Below, in pieces: positions 34,080 to 44,809 of a DNA stretch of 64,000 nucleotides. The stretch is from Euryodendron excelsum (taxonomy: Eukaryota > Streptophyta > Magnoliopsida > Ericales > Pentaphylacaceae). Under the pieces are notes generated by a model. The model was not told the origin of the DNA and did no database searches. It was given only the letters and a program-made list of their open reading frames with translations. The translations under genes and the position numbers were made by a program. Numbering within the stretch: the stretch's first letter is position 1; each line of letters opens with the position of its first letter. The stretch lies in NCBI GenBank assembly GCA_033060915.1, contig CM065392.1:11805501-11869500 (forward strand), read 5' to 3'.

Positions 34080-35470
34080 CTACAGGACGAATGCATGCAA
34101 CAGATTGTGAGGGAGTGGAGCCCATGAGTTTACTAACTTCCTACACTTAAATGTCTCTTACCGTAACGATTACAGTTTAGCACGGATAATCAATAGGATT
34201 GCGTCCAACCCCCATAAAAAGGTAAATCACTTGCATAGTTTCTAATCTTTATCTACATCTTCTCTCCTTCCAATGTGTCAGGAGTTGGCACTTGTTGTGG
34301 CGAGTGTCAAGAGTTGGCACTAAGCTTTGGCATCATCGAGGACGATGATGATTGAAGTGGTGGAGAATGTCACGGGTTGCCACCCGTGGCACATCGGGGG
34401 CCGTGAGGGATCTTGACGTGAGGCATGTCTGAGCATGGTTGGTCAGTGGCATGGCAATCTCGTAATTTGTATTTTCCATATTTATTGAATATATGGATTA
34501 TGACTCCTCGAGGGGGTAGGATGTTTCTTCCTATCAGTTTGGAGATGGCTCAGAATGCTATTATAAAGGGGGGCATGGTGTTGACTCTACCACCCCCTGG
34601 TGCTACCGAAAGGGACAGCATTCAAGTGAGTCCCCCAAGGGAGTGGGCAAAACTTGGGGGCCGGCTGTAGCACGTGGTCGCAATTCTCATGCTAGTCAAG
34701 GGGCTACATGGGCGGCATTGTGCCCGGTGGGGCAAATGTTAGGCATTGGCGTCGAGGATGGGATTGTAACATATGCACTCGCTATGCCGCATTTATATCG
34801 TTTCGGGGCTTATGTTCATGACGGATTGGACCTCGGTGTGCACACGTGCATGCCGTGTGTCTCGTGTACACTTGCGCGTTGGGTTCACGCTTGTGCACAC
34901 GGCCGCTTGGTTTGGCTAGCATAGGTGTCGTGGGGCACTATGTTGTGGGCTTATCCGTTGCTATTCGATTGTGCCTATCCTTGAGGGTAACCTTAACCCG
35001 GGGCGCTAAGAGCTTCATGGATGGAGGCGTCGTGCCTAACGGGTGATGATTGGCTCACGCGCATGTCCGGTTACACATGACTGTATTGCTTGTGTTCGAG
35101 AGGGACTAGCGCTAAGCTCATTGTTTGTCATGTGTGCGCACATTTGAGTATAACGTTGCTATCGCCTATAACTTGGGTAAGCCAAATGGCTTGAGCATCG
35201 GAGGTCCGAACTTAAAGAGATATGCGGACATTACGGATGGATCCTGGACAAGCACATAATCTTATGTCTTGGTGTTTGAGTTTGACGGGACTATTGCTTG
35301 GAGCACAGTCGCCTCACGGGTCATTTTAGCTGCGTATGATCATGGCGGGTCGCATTATTGTCACCGTGTGGTGCCTGGCCTACTAGCCCGTGACACAATG
35401 CCAAGTTATCTTGACCGCTTCTTCAGCAAAGTCCCAAGACCCGACTGTTTCTTCAACCAATGAAAAGAAG
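34080..35470. other. GC-rich block without a recognisable gene
   Basis: Clearly richer in G and C than its surroundings, especially 34260-35450, with sharp change at both sides. It contains three open frames of 64-93 codons (34425-34670, 34643-34924, 35269-35463), none with a known motif. A small palindromic phrase 'gggttgccacccgtggcac' is at 34374-34392. It is bordered by a hAT element on the left and a MULE-like MITE on the right. The likeliest explanation is part of a Ty3/gypsy LTR or other TE, but no terminal repeats were found. Confidence 0.4.
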
Positions 35471-35513
35471 TGAATCTGCCAACCATCTCTTTAACAAATA
35501 AAAATAAGTGGAT

Positions 35514-36015
35514 ATGACTCAGTATCATCATGCTTCTTATATTTTAAGACATTATAAATTGACACATTCAACTACTAATTTATATTAATTGACCCTTTCT
35601 ATTAATGATATGTTATTAATTAGTTAGGAGATAATAAAAAATTATCACTTACGTTACACATGTTCACAAAAGTTTCTTTTAAACCTAAATTAGATTCTTT
35701 TTTTTTTTTATGATAATTACCTAATAACTAAAATATTTCTTATTTTGCTGCTATATTTACATATTATTTTAATGGACATTTTTGTCATTAGGCAATTATC
35801 ATGACAAGAAAAGATCAATTTAGATATAAAATTATATTTTTGTTAATATGTACTAGTCAAATGCTGATTTTTCAGGCAATTTCTTAACGAATTGCTAATG
35901 TGAGGGTTGATTAATATAAATTGATAGTTTAGAGGGTCAATTTGTTACATTTTAAAATTTAAGAAGACATAGTAATACTAAGTTATAGTTTAGATAGTGT
36001 ATTTATAATTAACCC
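35514..36015. mobile_element. Palindromic MULE-like MITE, copy 2
   Basis: Same family as 18318-18841. Left arm 'tatgactcagtatcatcatg', then 'cattataaattgacacattc', 'ctactaatttatattaattg'; right arm ends 'gtgtatttataattaaccc', parallel to 'gtgtttgtaattaaccc' of copy 1. The first ~30 bp of the left arm present in copy 1 are missing here, so the left end is truncated and no target duplication can be read. No coding capacity. Confidence 0.75.
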
Positions 36016-36165
36016 TTAAGAAAATACAGAATGCGGCTGCTGAAAAGACCAGCCTGAGATCTCGATCCTTCCCTTTGTTGGCTTTTGCTACCTGAAAATG
36101 CAACTGCCACCTTTGAAAGAATGCAACTACCGCCCCTACTGCAGTCCTTCTAGGTCTTCTCTCAC

Positions 36166-36455
36166 CACCTTCAACAAACACCGACTAGTTTACATAGACC
36201 AGTGCTCATTCCCTTCCATTCAGGGATTCTAGGTCCTCGCCACCTTCAACAAACACCGACTAGTTTACATAGACCAGTGCTCATTCCCTTCCATTCAGGG
36301 ATTCTAGGTCCTCGCCACCTTCAACAAACACCGACTAGTTTACATAAACCAGTTCTCATTCCCTTCCATTCAAGGATTCTTGGTCTTTTCTTGCCACCTT
36401 CAACAAGCACCGACTAATTTACATAAACCAATTCTCTTTCCCTTCCAATCAAGGA
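36166..36455 (+). repeat. 75-bp minisatellite, about four copies
   Basis: Units start with 'caccttcaacaaacaccgac' at 36166, 36241, 36316 (75-bp steps) and 36395 (79-bp step), each followed by 'tagtttacatagaccagt', 'tcattcccttccattcaggg' and 'attctaggtcctcgc'. Copies 1-3 are nearly identical; copy 4 is diverged and incomplete. Since 75 is divisible by three, a repeated open frame of 25 residues per unit appears at 36202-36417; without a gene context it is most likely a by-product. Confidence 0.9.
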
Positions 36456-37851
36456 TGAAACTATGAATTCTTTATTGGAAGACGAATTGACAATATGAAA
36501 ATAATTTTTGATGAGTACAAATATAATGAAAAATTTTCTTCTTTTTTTTCTATTAAGGCAAGAAAGAGATCAAATTAATTAATTTCTAAAATTTTAGTAC
36601 TTTGATGGATGAGAGAAGGGACAGTTTAAAAGGAGAGAGACATAAATTTTATGTTTAAAAAGTTCAAAGTTATTAGGATTCTTACTAAATAAAATTTATA
36701 CAATCAAGAAAACCAAACAAGCTAGGAAACTAAGACGTAAAATTAAACCAAAGCAAGATAGAAAACTAAGACCTTGTTTGATAAAGCTGAAAATTAAAAA
36801 TTGAAAATTGAAAACTAAAAATTGAAAATTGAGTCATGAAAATTTATGCTTAATACTGAATTTCTTAAGTTGATAAGCTGTTTGATATGTATTGAATTTT
36901 AAACACTGAATCAGATAAGTTGTTTGATATGTATAAAAAGCTAAAGTTTTAAATTTACTCATTTTTCAACTTTGCCCTTTATATATTGATATTGTAATGC
37001 TAAAATCAAATTAATTAAATGAAAAAAATATGCATAATTAAAATCATAACAACATATACAAAAAATCAGCAACATGATCAACAATTATGTTGATCATTGA
37101 AACTTTATCAAATGTTAAATTAGTAAAAAATTTGACACTCAATAGTAGTTCATATTATTTAATGCTTTCTTTTGCTTATTGGACAGCATACTACACCAAT
37201 ATCACACATATTTAATTAGATAAAACAGAGATAAACTCCATAATATATAAAAAAAAAAAATGGACCTTATACCAAAACAATGTTAGTCCAAGTAGGCAAA
37301 TCAAGCGGGCGGTGAATTGGGTTTTACGAAATTTATATAAAACAATGTAATTAAAAACTAATTGAGTAATATAACAGTAACTAATTAAAATATACCTCAA
37401 GTAAACAAATTATATAATGCAATGCAAGCAAGTATTATAAGTAAAGAGGAAAAATAGAGCAAGAAATGAATAACACTGAATTTACAGAGGTTCGACCAAC
37501 CTTACCTACGTTCTCTCTTCTTTAATCCTCTCGAAGGTATTTCACTATGTAAAGTCCCTTACATAGTTGCTGATTTTGCTCTAAGTGCCCAGATCACTTT
37601 TTACAAAGAGCTCTTTTCCAAACTCTCAAAACTCAAGAGATTTTGTCCAAACTTCTCTCAAACTTGCTAGTGTTTACAAACCCACTCAACAATAGATGAA
37701 GGTGGTACAATAAATAACTCTCTCTCAAATAGTAGATAAATAAATTTTCAGCTCACTCAAGCACCCACCAAATGAATAAAAACAGAGTATAACATGTAAG
37801 AGATTAAATTTCACTTTTTAGCACTTGATCTTGTGTGTTTCTTTTTCATAT

Positions 37852-38239
37852 CAATGTTTTAAAAACCGGACCGTTAAGTGAACTGAAAAAGTCACCGGGT
37901 CACGGGTCATCGGTTCAACCGTCGGGTCAACCGTTATTGACCCGTGACGTCATAATTATGTTATTAATTAATTTATTAATATTAATAAATAATATCTTAT
38001 TTTTTTACACTATTTTTTATATTTAAAACATAAAATTTTGCCTTAAAATAGTGAACCGGACAGTTTACTACCGGTTCAATTGATCAGGTCACGGTTCAAC
38101 CGTGATTTTGACCAGATTTGACCGGGTTTGACCAAGTTTTGACCAAAATGGGTTTTAAAGATTAATCGGACCGCTTTTTTAACCGGGTCAGGATTCAACC
38201 GGTCCAACCGGCCGGGTCGGTCCGGGTTTTAAAACAATG
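37852..38239. mobile_element. 388-bp hAT-type MITE nested in the solo LTR
   Basis: Ends are CAATGTTTTAAAAACCGGAC and, reversed, CATTGTTTTAAAACCCGGAC. The exact 8-bp duplication TTTCATAT flanks it (37844-37851 and 38240-38247). The subterminal parts are rich in 'accggttcaacc' and 'gaccgggt' words, the centre in AT. No coding capacity. A related element with the same style is at 60667-61118. Confidence 0.9.
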
Positions 38240-38370
38240 TTTCATATATGTGTTGGGGATCTTCTATATATGGGCTTGAGTTGATTATAGCCGTTGGTGA
38301 TAGATGAGAGACCATTTGATGTGAGATCGCACTGTTATAATGGTAAAAAATATAGTCGTTGAAGTCCAAG

Positions 38371-38540
38371 CGTCTACACCTGACTTTATGTGTCGACACA
38401 TCAAGTCTGCATTCCTCAGATTTTGTTCACTGCCTCCATGTGTCGACACTTGACTTTCATGTGTCGACACATGACCATCCATTCTTCAGATTTTGATCAC
38501 TGTCTTCATGTGTCGACACCTCAAATCCATGTGTGGACAC
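38371..38540. repeat. Cluster of GTGTCGACAC palindromes in the solo LTR
   Basis: The 10-bp palindrome GTGTCGACAC (SalI-like core) occurs at about 38390, 38440, 38461 and 38510, with altered copies at about 38371 ('cgtctacacc') and 38531 ('gtgtggacac'), separated by 20-50 bp. Intervening text 'cattcttcagattttgatca' is also repeated. It may be a cis-regulatory repeat of the LTR. Confidence 0.8.
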
Positions 38541-39889
38541 ATCAACCAAAAAAACTTGATTTTTACAGATTTTGTCTAATTCTCTCCATTATTTTCAAGT
38601 TCTTCAAGGGTCATCCAAATAAGCGTTTTAAAGCTTGAAAACACTTCTTCAAGGTATGTTCACTTTAAGAATACCTTTAATCTCTTCGAGATGAATTCAC
38701 TCCATTTTGATTACTCGTAGAGTTCTTCAATCAATATTACTTTTTCTATTGATCCAAGTCTTCTTCAAAATCTTCAAGAGAGCTTCTAAGACTTAAGATC
38801 TCTTTTCTTCAATTGATCTTCTATCTTTCTTTGAACATCTTCAATCTCTTTACTTATTCTTCATCAACTTGATTTCTTCTAGAATATAACTTCCTCCATG
38901 CATTCAAGACTTTAACACAATCTTCAATGAAACTTTTAAGTCTTGTGATTTTTTATCATTAGATCTTCAATGTAGAAAGTATAAGCACTTGTTGCCGATC
39001 TCCTTCATCTTTTGAATATCTTCAATTTATAGGATAAACTTGTTGAATGTGTCAACCCATCATGCTCTTCAACCTTCAAATCCTTCTTGACAAGCTTCTC
39101 AGCACAAGTTCTTCAATAATTTCAATATGACTAGTTTCAAATCATAAATCTATTAAAACATAAACTTAATCTTCTTTTCTTTTGTGCTTTATGTCTCAAA
39201 ACATACAAACTTTTGCTCCTCCTTTCTTATGCAATTGATACTTTAGTGGATTGATATGACCATGAGGATTAAGGGTCTTCATAGTGAATAAGTTCTTGAA
39301 TTTTCATAAGATCTTTAATCACTTTGAAACAGAATTAATCCAATATGTTCCTCTATCAATCTTCAAATTCTTCTATCAATCTTCATATTTTTCAAAACAG
39401 ATCACCATGATAAAATTCTACAGCGTGCATCTTTATTTTTAATATTTGTTGAACTTGTTGAGTATCTTCAATCTATTCAAAAATAAGATTACCTAAGTAA
39501 TCTTGTTGTTGGGTACTCAACCAATCAACTCAAATATTTTCTTGTTATCAAATAATTATGATATAATCTGCACACTCAATTAAAATCATTAGATAACAAT
39601 CATATGATTTTGTTATCATCAAAATCAATATGGGGATCAACCTTAAATCAACAAACAATTGCAATCAAACCCATCAAGGACCATTATATTTATTGAAAGT
39701 TGGAGCTCCAACTAAACGTAATTAAAAAAGAAGAAAAAAAAAATAACCTTAACCAATGTCTGAAATTTAAAAAATATTTGCATGCCTACTAAAATTCAAA
39801 ATAATCTTAATTTTTTGTCATTTAACTCTATTCAAACCTTTCTAATTGATTATGGTTTTTGCTGTAATAACATTCATTGTTCCCTGTAT

Positions 39890-40735
39890 GTCTTGTTTGT
39901 GTAAAAAATGCTACATGCAACTATATATAATGGGTCACTCATATCAAGAAGCTTCATCTCATTGAGAATACGATTGCATTCTTCTATTATTGGCCCATCA
40001 GAATTTTACAAAATTCGCAAAGCTTCAAGCAGTTGTTTATCAAGATCCTTGAATTTAGTTTTCTTTTGCCGTTTATTGTCCGGTTTTGCCGAGTCATTTG
40101 ACAAAGAAAGTGTCTCAAGAGATTCACTGTCAAGATTAATATACGTTTGTGACTGTGGTTGAGTGTCATTAGTAGGAAACCCTTCCTTTGATGGTCCCTA
40201 TGAAAATCTTCATGTTGCTCTAACATCGTCAAATAATGCTTTTAACTCATTTGTATATTAAAGCTCAGTATATCGAAATTGTTTGGCATTTGGGTTAGCC
40301 TGTAAAATTATAATTGCGTAAATCTTATATTCATTGAGTGTCATTTTGACTTTCAATAACTTAGAAACCAAAAAAAAAAAAAAAAGATTAACATAAGAGG
40401 CAATTATATATGTATATACTCACTCTATTTCTTTGTACGCCAGTTGATGGTATTAGTTATAGGATCATAGCCGTTACCAGTATTTGAATTATCTTTGACC
40501 ACTCTCCATATTTTGATTTCAAATATTCTCATTGATTTTTTAACTGTTTTTGAGATAAGTTGATGTCATTCTCTTTATTCAAAGTTACTTGAACCCTATC
40601 CCAACTTTTTTTTTTTTTTAGACTACCACTATTTTTTCCATTCTCTGTAAATTTTTTCATGCACAAATCAATAAAAGGTTTATAGAGTTTCGGATATTTC
40701 TAATTTGCTCTATACCCATCATCAGAAGCTATCCC
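39890..40735 (-). pseudogene. Decayed Myb/SANT-like (PF12776) protein gene of the Harbinger element
   Basis: Minus strand, from 40735 downwards: K-Y-P-K-L-Y-K-P-F-I-D-L-C, then W-D-R-V, 'SQKQLKNQ', stop, 'EYLKSKYGEWSKI', and in the next frame 'NTGNGYDPITNTINW', the order of the plant Myb/SANT-like DNA-binding domain ('QLKNKWDxLK...G-x-G-x-DP-x-x-x-T-I'). A C-terminal part at 40200-39901 reads with one stop as 'DSAKPDNKRQKKTKFKDLDK' and 'ECNRILNEMKLLDMSDPLYI', matching the nuclear-signal and tail region of that family. At least three stops and one or more shifts are present. Such proteins accompany Harbinger transposases or are host regulators (L10-interacting Myb type). Confidence 0.7.
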
Positions 40736-41546
40736 TACAAGTAAATAGATTTAGATTCAATACACTTAAGATCTTAAAGTCATGAATTTGAATGTATACA
40801 CATGATGCATAAAATAATTTTTAATTGTTTGGCAATTTTATGTGATTTGATTTGACAAGAAATAAAAAAAATAATATATATATTCTAAGAGAATTACTTA
40901 AAGTCTCAATTGATTCAAGAATAAAATAATAAAAAAAAGTAAAGAAGGAGTCAAAGAGAAGAATCTCAAAACAGGGACGTGGGATGGCATTAACCACCAT
41001 CCACATCACAAACTGGTCTCCCATACACAAAGAAGAGAATCAAAAAACGAAGAAAAAAAAAAAAAAGAAGAGGCAGATTAAAGGATGAGAGGCAAAACAG
41101 AAGGGAGGAGAAGAAAAAAAAAAAGATCAGAGTGAGGCAAAATGGGAGAAGATTAGTAAACAAAAAATAAAATACAGATTCAGTCGAAGAACAGAGACAA
41201 AAAAAATAAAAGAAAAGAGCAAATAGTAAACACATACAAAATAATAGAAAAAACCCAAGTAAGGTTTCGTTGAGGAGAATTTCGATCTCTAGTTCTCTGG
41301 TGTTTGTTCTATGAAATAAGAGGAGAGGAAGGTAAGTGCAAAATTAGGTCTAGAAAAAAAATATCAAAGCTGAGCATGCTAAGTAAAAAGTAATAAATAG
41401 GAGAGATCTACTTAATATTTTGTTCCTTACTTTTGGCTAGCACTTAAAATAATCAACTTTTTTATTTTGGGTTATCAAATTAGCTTATTTTATTTTTACT
41501 TAAATTATTCAATTTTAAGTGCTAAATATAATTATCAAACAAGGCC

Positions 41547-42638
41547 TAAAATATATACTTAAAATTAATTTTTTTGTGTAGGACCTCTGTAACGATGTGG
41601 CCATATCTTATTCAATACATATATTTCAAAATTTTACATTACTATTAGAGAGATTCTTAAAATTTTAGGGGATTGTATCCTTTGTAATATATACATCTCA
41701 AGATTTTAGACTACTATTGGAGAGATTCTCAAATTTTTAGGGGCCATGGCCCTTGCGTAAACTCCCATGGCTTCATATTTGGTTTCATCTATCTATCTAT
41801 CTATCTATATATATATATATATATATGTATATAATAAAGTTGACCCGTGTAATGCACAAATTTTATATATTATAAAACATGTAGTTATATAAAATTGTAC
41901 TCTCTTTTAATTTTTTAAAATACATCAAAAGTTTAGGATTTGAATCCTCCTCATTTCCTCCATGAAATAGAGAGATCCATTCTGTTTAACCGATGTTTAA
42001 CAACTCATGAATATGGAAAATGAACGTGCGAGATGCCACCACACCAAAAAGAGATCCCAAGACAAATCTATTTATTGTGGAAAGAATTCAAAATTATTAA
42101 TTTAACAAACCCTCCGTTACTTCTCCGTCAACCCAACCTCCCAACCCTCGTTTCGCCCATTCTCGCTCTCACTAAAATTTTCTTCACTTTCTCATCACAT
42201 TAACTCTTACCAGTTACCACAATATTGCCATAATACAAAATTCATATACAAAATTAGTTCCAGACAGTCTCTTCATCACAAAAACGACGGGAGAGACGAC
42301 AATGCTCCCAACGAAAACTTCCAATATGTTGCCTTCTGATTCCAAATCAAACTACTATAATTGACCCCAATGGGATTATAAGCTCCAGCATACGTTACTC
42401 CAAATTGATGCCATAATCAAAGAAAGAAAATTGTCAATCAGTTTTCTTTGCAACAAACACCAATTCCTCTCACTACAGTAAACAGTGTAGGTGTTTCTCA
42501 CTCCTCCCAGATTCATGATGGGCTACTCCTGCGACTACGAAGTCCATTAATACTGGGCATTACGAACAGACGGATGACAATTACCACTGGGTCTCTGTGT
42601 AAAATTTCAAATTCTCGTAAAAAGTATAAATTCAAGCT
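41547..42638. other. Spacer between Harbinger and copia elements
   Basis: Contains a tandem duplication of about 74 bp at 41613-41760 ('attactattagagagattct' / 'actactattggagagattct'), and a TATC/TA microsatellite at 41789-41826 followed by 'aataaagttgacccgtgtaa', which resembles a Helitron-type terminus but has no partner end. From 42100 on, sequence is less AT-rich; a 70-codon frame at 42448-42660 is cut by the copia insertion and has no recognisable domain. Confidence 0.5.
41789..41826. repeat. TATC/TA compound microsatellite
   Basis: Several 'tatc' units pass into about ten 'ta' units. Confidence 0.85.
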
Positions 42639-42643
42639 AACAA

Positions 42644-43126
42644 TGTTAGATTATTCTTGATTGAGCCCACATTATTTGTGGGTGTTTTCTAAACACGGGT
42701 TGGACCCAAGTCTGGATGAGACAAACATGGTAAGCCCAATAAGGTTGTGATCTATTATACATGGGCTAGTGTGCATCTATTATCAATGCGGGCTGACGGT
42801 AATTGGTGTGGGCCTAATTAGCCAATTGAGCCTTTTATGGAAGGGCCCAATGTGGCTAGGGTTTCATATATATATATATAGAGGCTAGGTCCCCTCTCTT
42901 CCCACAATCATCAAACAGTTTTTCATAAAATTCCGTCATACAGTAGTGGGTATAGAGAGGAAGACCAGCCTCCAAGAAGCCTTGTTCGAGATTAATCGCC
43001 GCTCCAAAGAGATTCGTGAAACCATGGAGCAAACATGTAAGTTTCCTCATTCAGTTTTGTTTCCTGTTAAGTTCCTATATTCGCATATAATCTAGGTCAA
43101 TATTATGATTTGTTTTGAAGTTTACA
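42644..43126 (+). repeat. Copia 5' LTR
   Basis: 483 bp, TG...CA. A TATA-type tract 'catatatatatatatagagg' at 42864-42883 is the likely promoter, with transcription expected some 30 bp downstream near 'cccctctcttcccacaatc'. The end of the LTR contains 'ccatggagcaaaca' also seen in the 3' LTR. Confidence 0.95.
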
Positions 43127-43128
43127 TG

Positions 43129-43141
43129 TGGTATCAGAGCC
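43129..43141 (+). other. Copia primer binding site
   Basis: TGGTATCAGAGCC begins two bases after the 5' LTR. It is the standard plant copia site complementary to the 3' end of initiator methionine tRNA. Confidence 0.95.
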
Positions 43142-44809
43142 TAATATATGTGGATTAGGGACTTATTGTGTGATTTGAACTTGTTAAACTCGATTATGAG
43201 TTGTTAAACCCGAATCTTGTATGATTTAATCTGAACAATAGATGACTTCTTTTCAGAAAATTAATAAAGGGCTTTTGTTCCTCTCTGAACAACGAACGTT
43301 TTGATATAAAGATCGTAACTTAACTCTATTCGTAGAGAAAGTTATGATTTTTTAAAGTTTTGGGTGAAACACTTAAAATTTCTTGTAAAATTATTGAATA
43401 TGATGTTTTTCATGCATATCCTTATGATATATTATATATTTTTGTTACTGTATGGCATACGAATCTGTTAGTATAAGTTTTGTGCAAGAAAAATCGAGTT
43501 TTGAAACCCTAGCCGCCATGGCCGAATCTAGGATTCTTGGAAACCCTAAAATCATGCATTTTTCACTTTAAAATTATCATAAACATATTTATTGATGTTT
43601 AGAGACATTGTATGTGTAGTAAAATAGCAAAAATCTTGCTTAAAATATCGAATTTGAGGTGAAAATCGGGCTGAAAATTAATTTCCAGTGAAACGGGTCT
43701 GTTTTGCAGAAATTCGGGTCGGGTTTGACCCGGCGGGTAAGGAAGATGATCCATATGGGTCAAGAGAGGCCAAACAAAGCCCACTCTCGGCCTATGGAGA
43801 GTGTGGGTGCGTGAGACATATGTTGGGGTCGGTCAAAAAACAAAAAATGTTCCTCTTGGATTGAAGATTCTAAATATTATTTTTTCAGAATTTTTAGGGA
43901 CTGTTTGGTATTTTTTAAGGCTAAAAAAGTGCATTTTTTGGCATTTTCTCACAAACCGTGCGCAATTTTTTGAAGATTTTTTATAGGTAACATGTTTTTA
44001 ACCTTTTAAATATCATGGAATATTGTACTCTCTCTAGTTTGATACATAAAATAATAATTGCTATTTAGAGTTCGTTTTTGGCTCATTTTAGGGGATTTTT
44101 TTGCGTTTTCTCGAAAACTGTGTATATCTTGGGTAATTTTCTATAGATAACTTATTTTCAACCTTTTGAATCTATTGGTAGTGTGTACTCTCCCTAGTTA
44201 GGTCCCTAAAAACTATACTCTCTCCCGTAAGTCCTTTTAGGTGCCTAAAATCGTCATTTTTATGTTTAAAATTACAAAATATGATTTTATTACATGGCTT
44301 AGGCAATACATATATGATCACTGGGTACTTTTGGCTATGTACCCATAAGGATGTGATTGCAAGCATTTTTTATATGCTTGAATGTGATACAGGGCACTTT
44401 TACATCAAGTAGTGTCATAACAAGAACTTTGGATTAAAATGGGTGCTACTGCCCAAAGGAGTACACTCATTAAATCTGATTTTCTTGCATATGGTATATG
44501 ACTGTGTCCATTGTGTTATTGCATATAATCGCCTGCCCAAAGGGGGTTATTGTGTGCTTTAATGACAGGGATGTGATTCAGCAGCTGATCCGAGAGTGCC
44601 TAACTTTTGAAATACATGTTTGCCCAAAGGGGACTATTTTTTCAAGTGCTTGGGCAATCTCATATGGTGGCTGGCTGGGAGGGACCTCATAGCATGTTGC
44701 ACTCTCTGCCCAAAAGGGAGACGGCAATGATGCATTGAGACATCCCTATTATTTATACTTGATATAATTACTGCCCTCATTCTACTGATATGTTGCCTCT
44801 TTTGTTGCC
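43142..44809 (+). other. Long untranslated leader with two families of internal repeats
   Basis: No long frame. A segment of about 110 bp is repeated with an offset of about 165 bp (43930-44042 and 44095-44202: 'taggtaacatgtttttaacc' / 'tagataacttattttcaacc', each followed by 'tgtactctc'). Further on, GCCCAAAGG-type words occur at 44451, 44535, 44622 and 44708, an even step of 84-87 bp, showing a decayed tandem array right ahead of gag. Such a leader may hold packaging or translation signals; that is inference. Confidence 0.75.

Larger units (their letters stand above)
37281..39653 (-). mobile_element. Solo LTR, SIRE/Maximus-like Ty1/copia, nested in the Harbinger element
   Basis: Plus-strand ends are TGTTAGTCCAAGTAGG and 'ccttaaatcaaca'; both sides are flanked by AACAA (37276-37280 and 39654-39658), a 5-bp target duplication. 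Read on the minus strand it begins TGTTGATTTAAGG and soon has 'ttgatgataacaaaatcata', and near its other end comes 'aaacccaattcaccgcccgc'; these phrases are familiar from SIRE/Maximus-type LTRs, which sets the orientation. No internal region or partner LTR is present. A 388-bp hAT MITE sits inside, so the LTR was about 1.98 kb before that. Confidence 0.8.
36770..41546 (-). mobile_element. PIF/Harbinger-like element carrying a Myb/SANT-like gene remnant
   Basis: Terminal inverted repeats GACCTTGTTTGATAA (left, 36770) and GGCCTTGTTTGATAA (right, reversed, ending 41546) are flanked by the trinucleotide TAA on both sides (36767-36769, 41547-41549). Terminal G-rich text with TTGTTTG and a 3-bp TWA duplication are hallmarks of PIF/Harbinger. 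The inner part holds a decayed Myb/SANT-like gene on the minus strand, which fits the second protein of such elements; no DDE transposase is visible. A 2,373-bp solo LTR was later inserted (37281-39653), so the original element was about 2.4 kb. Confidence 0.75.

Noticed and set aside
34425..35463. Open frames in the GC-rich block
   Set aside because: High GC lowers stop frequency; overlapping frames in different phases, no motif and no splice-linked structure.
36202..36417. Repeat protein of 25-residue units
   Set aside because: By-product of a 75-bp minisatellite with no promoter, partner exon or known relative.
41789..41870. Helitron 5' terminus ('TCTATATATATA', 'gacccgtgtaatgcac')
   Set aside because: The text is suggestive but a microsatellite makes it ambiguous and no matching hairpin-CTRR end was found nearby.
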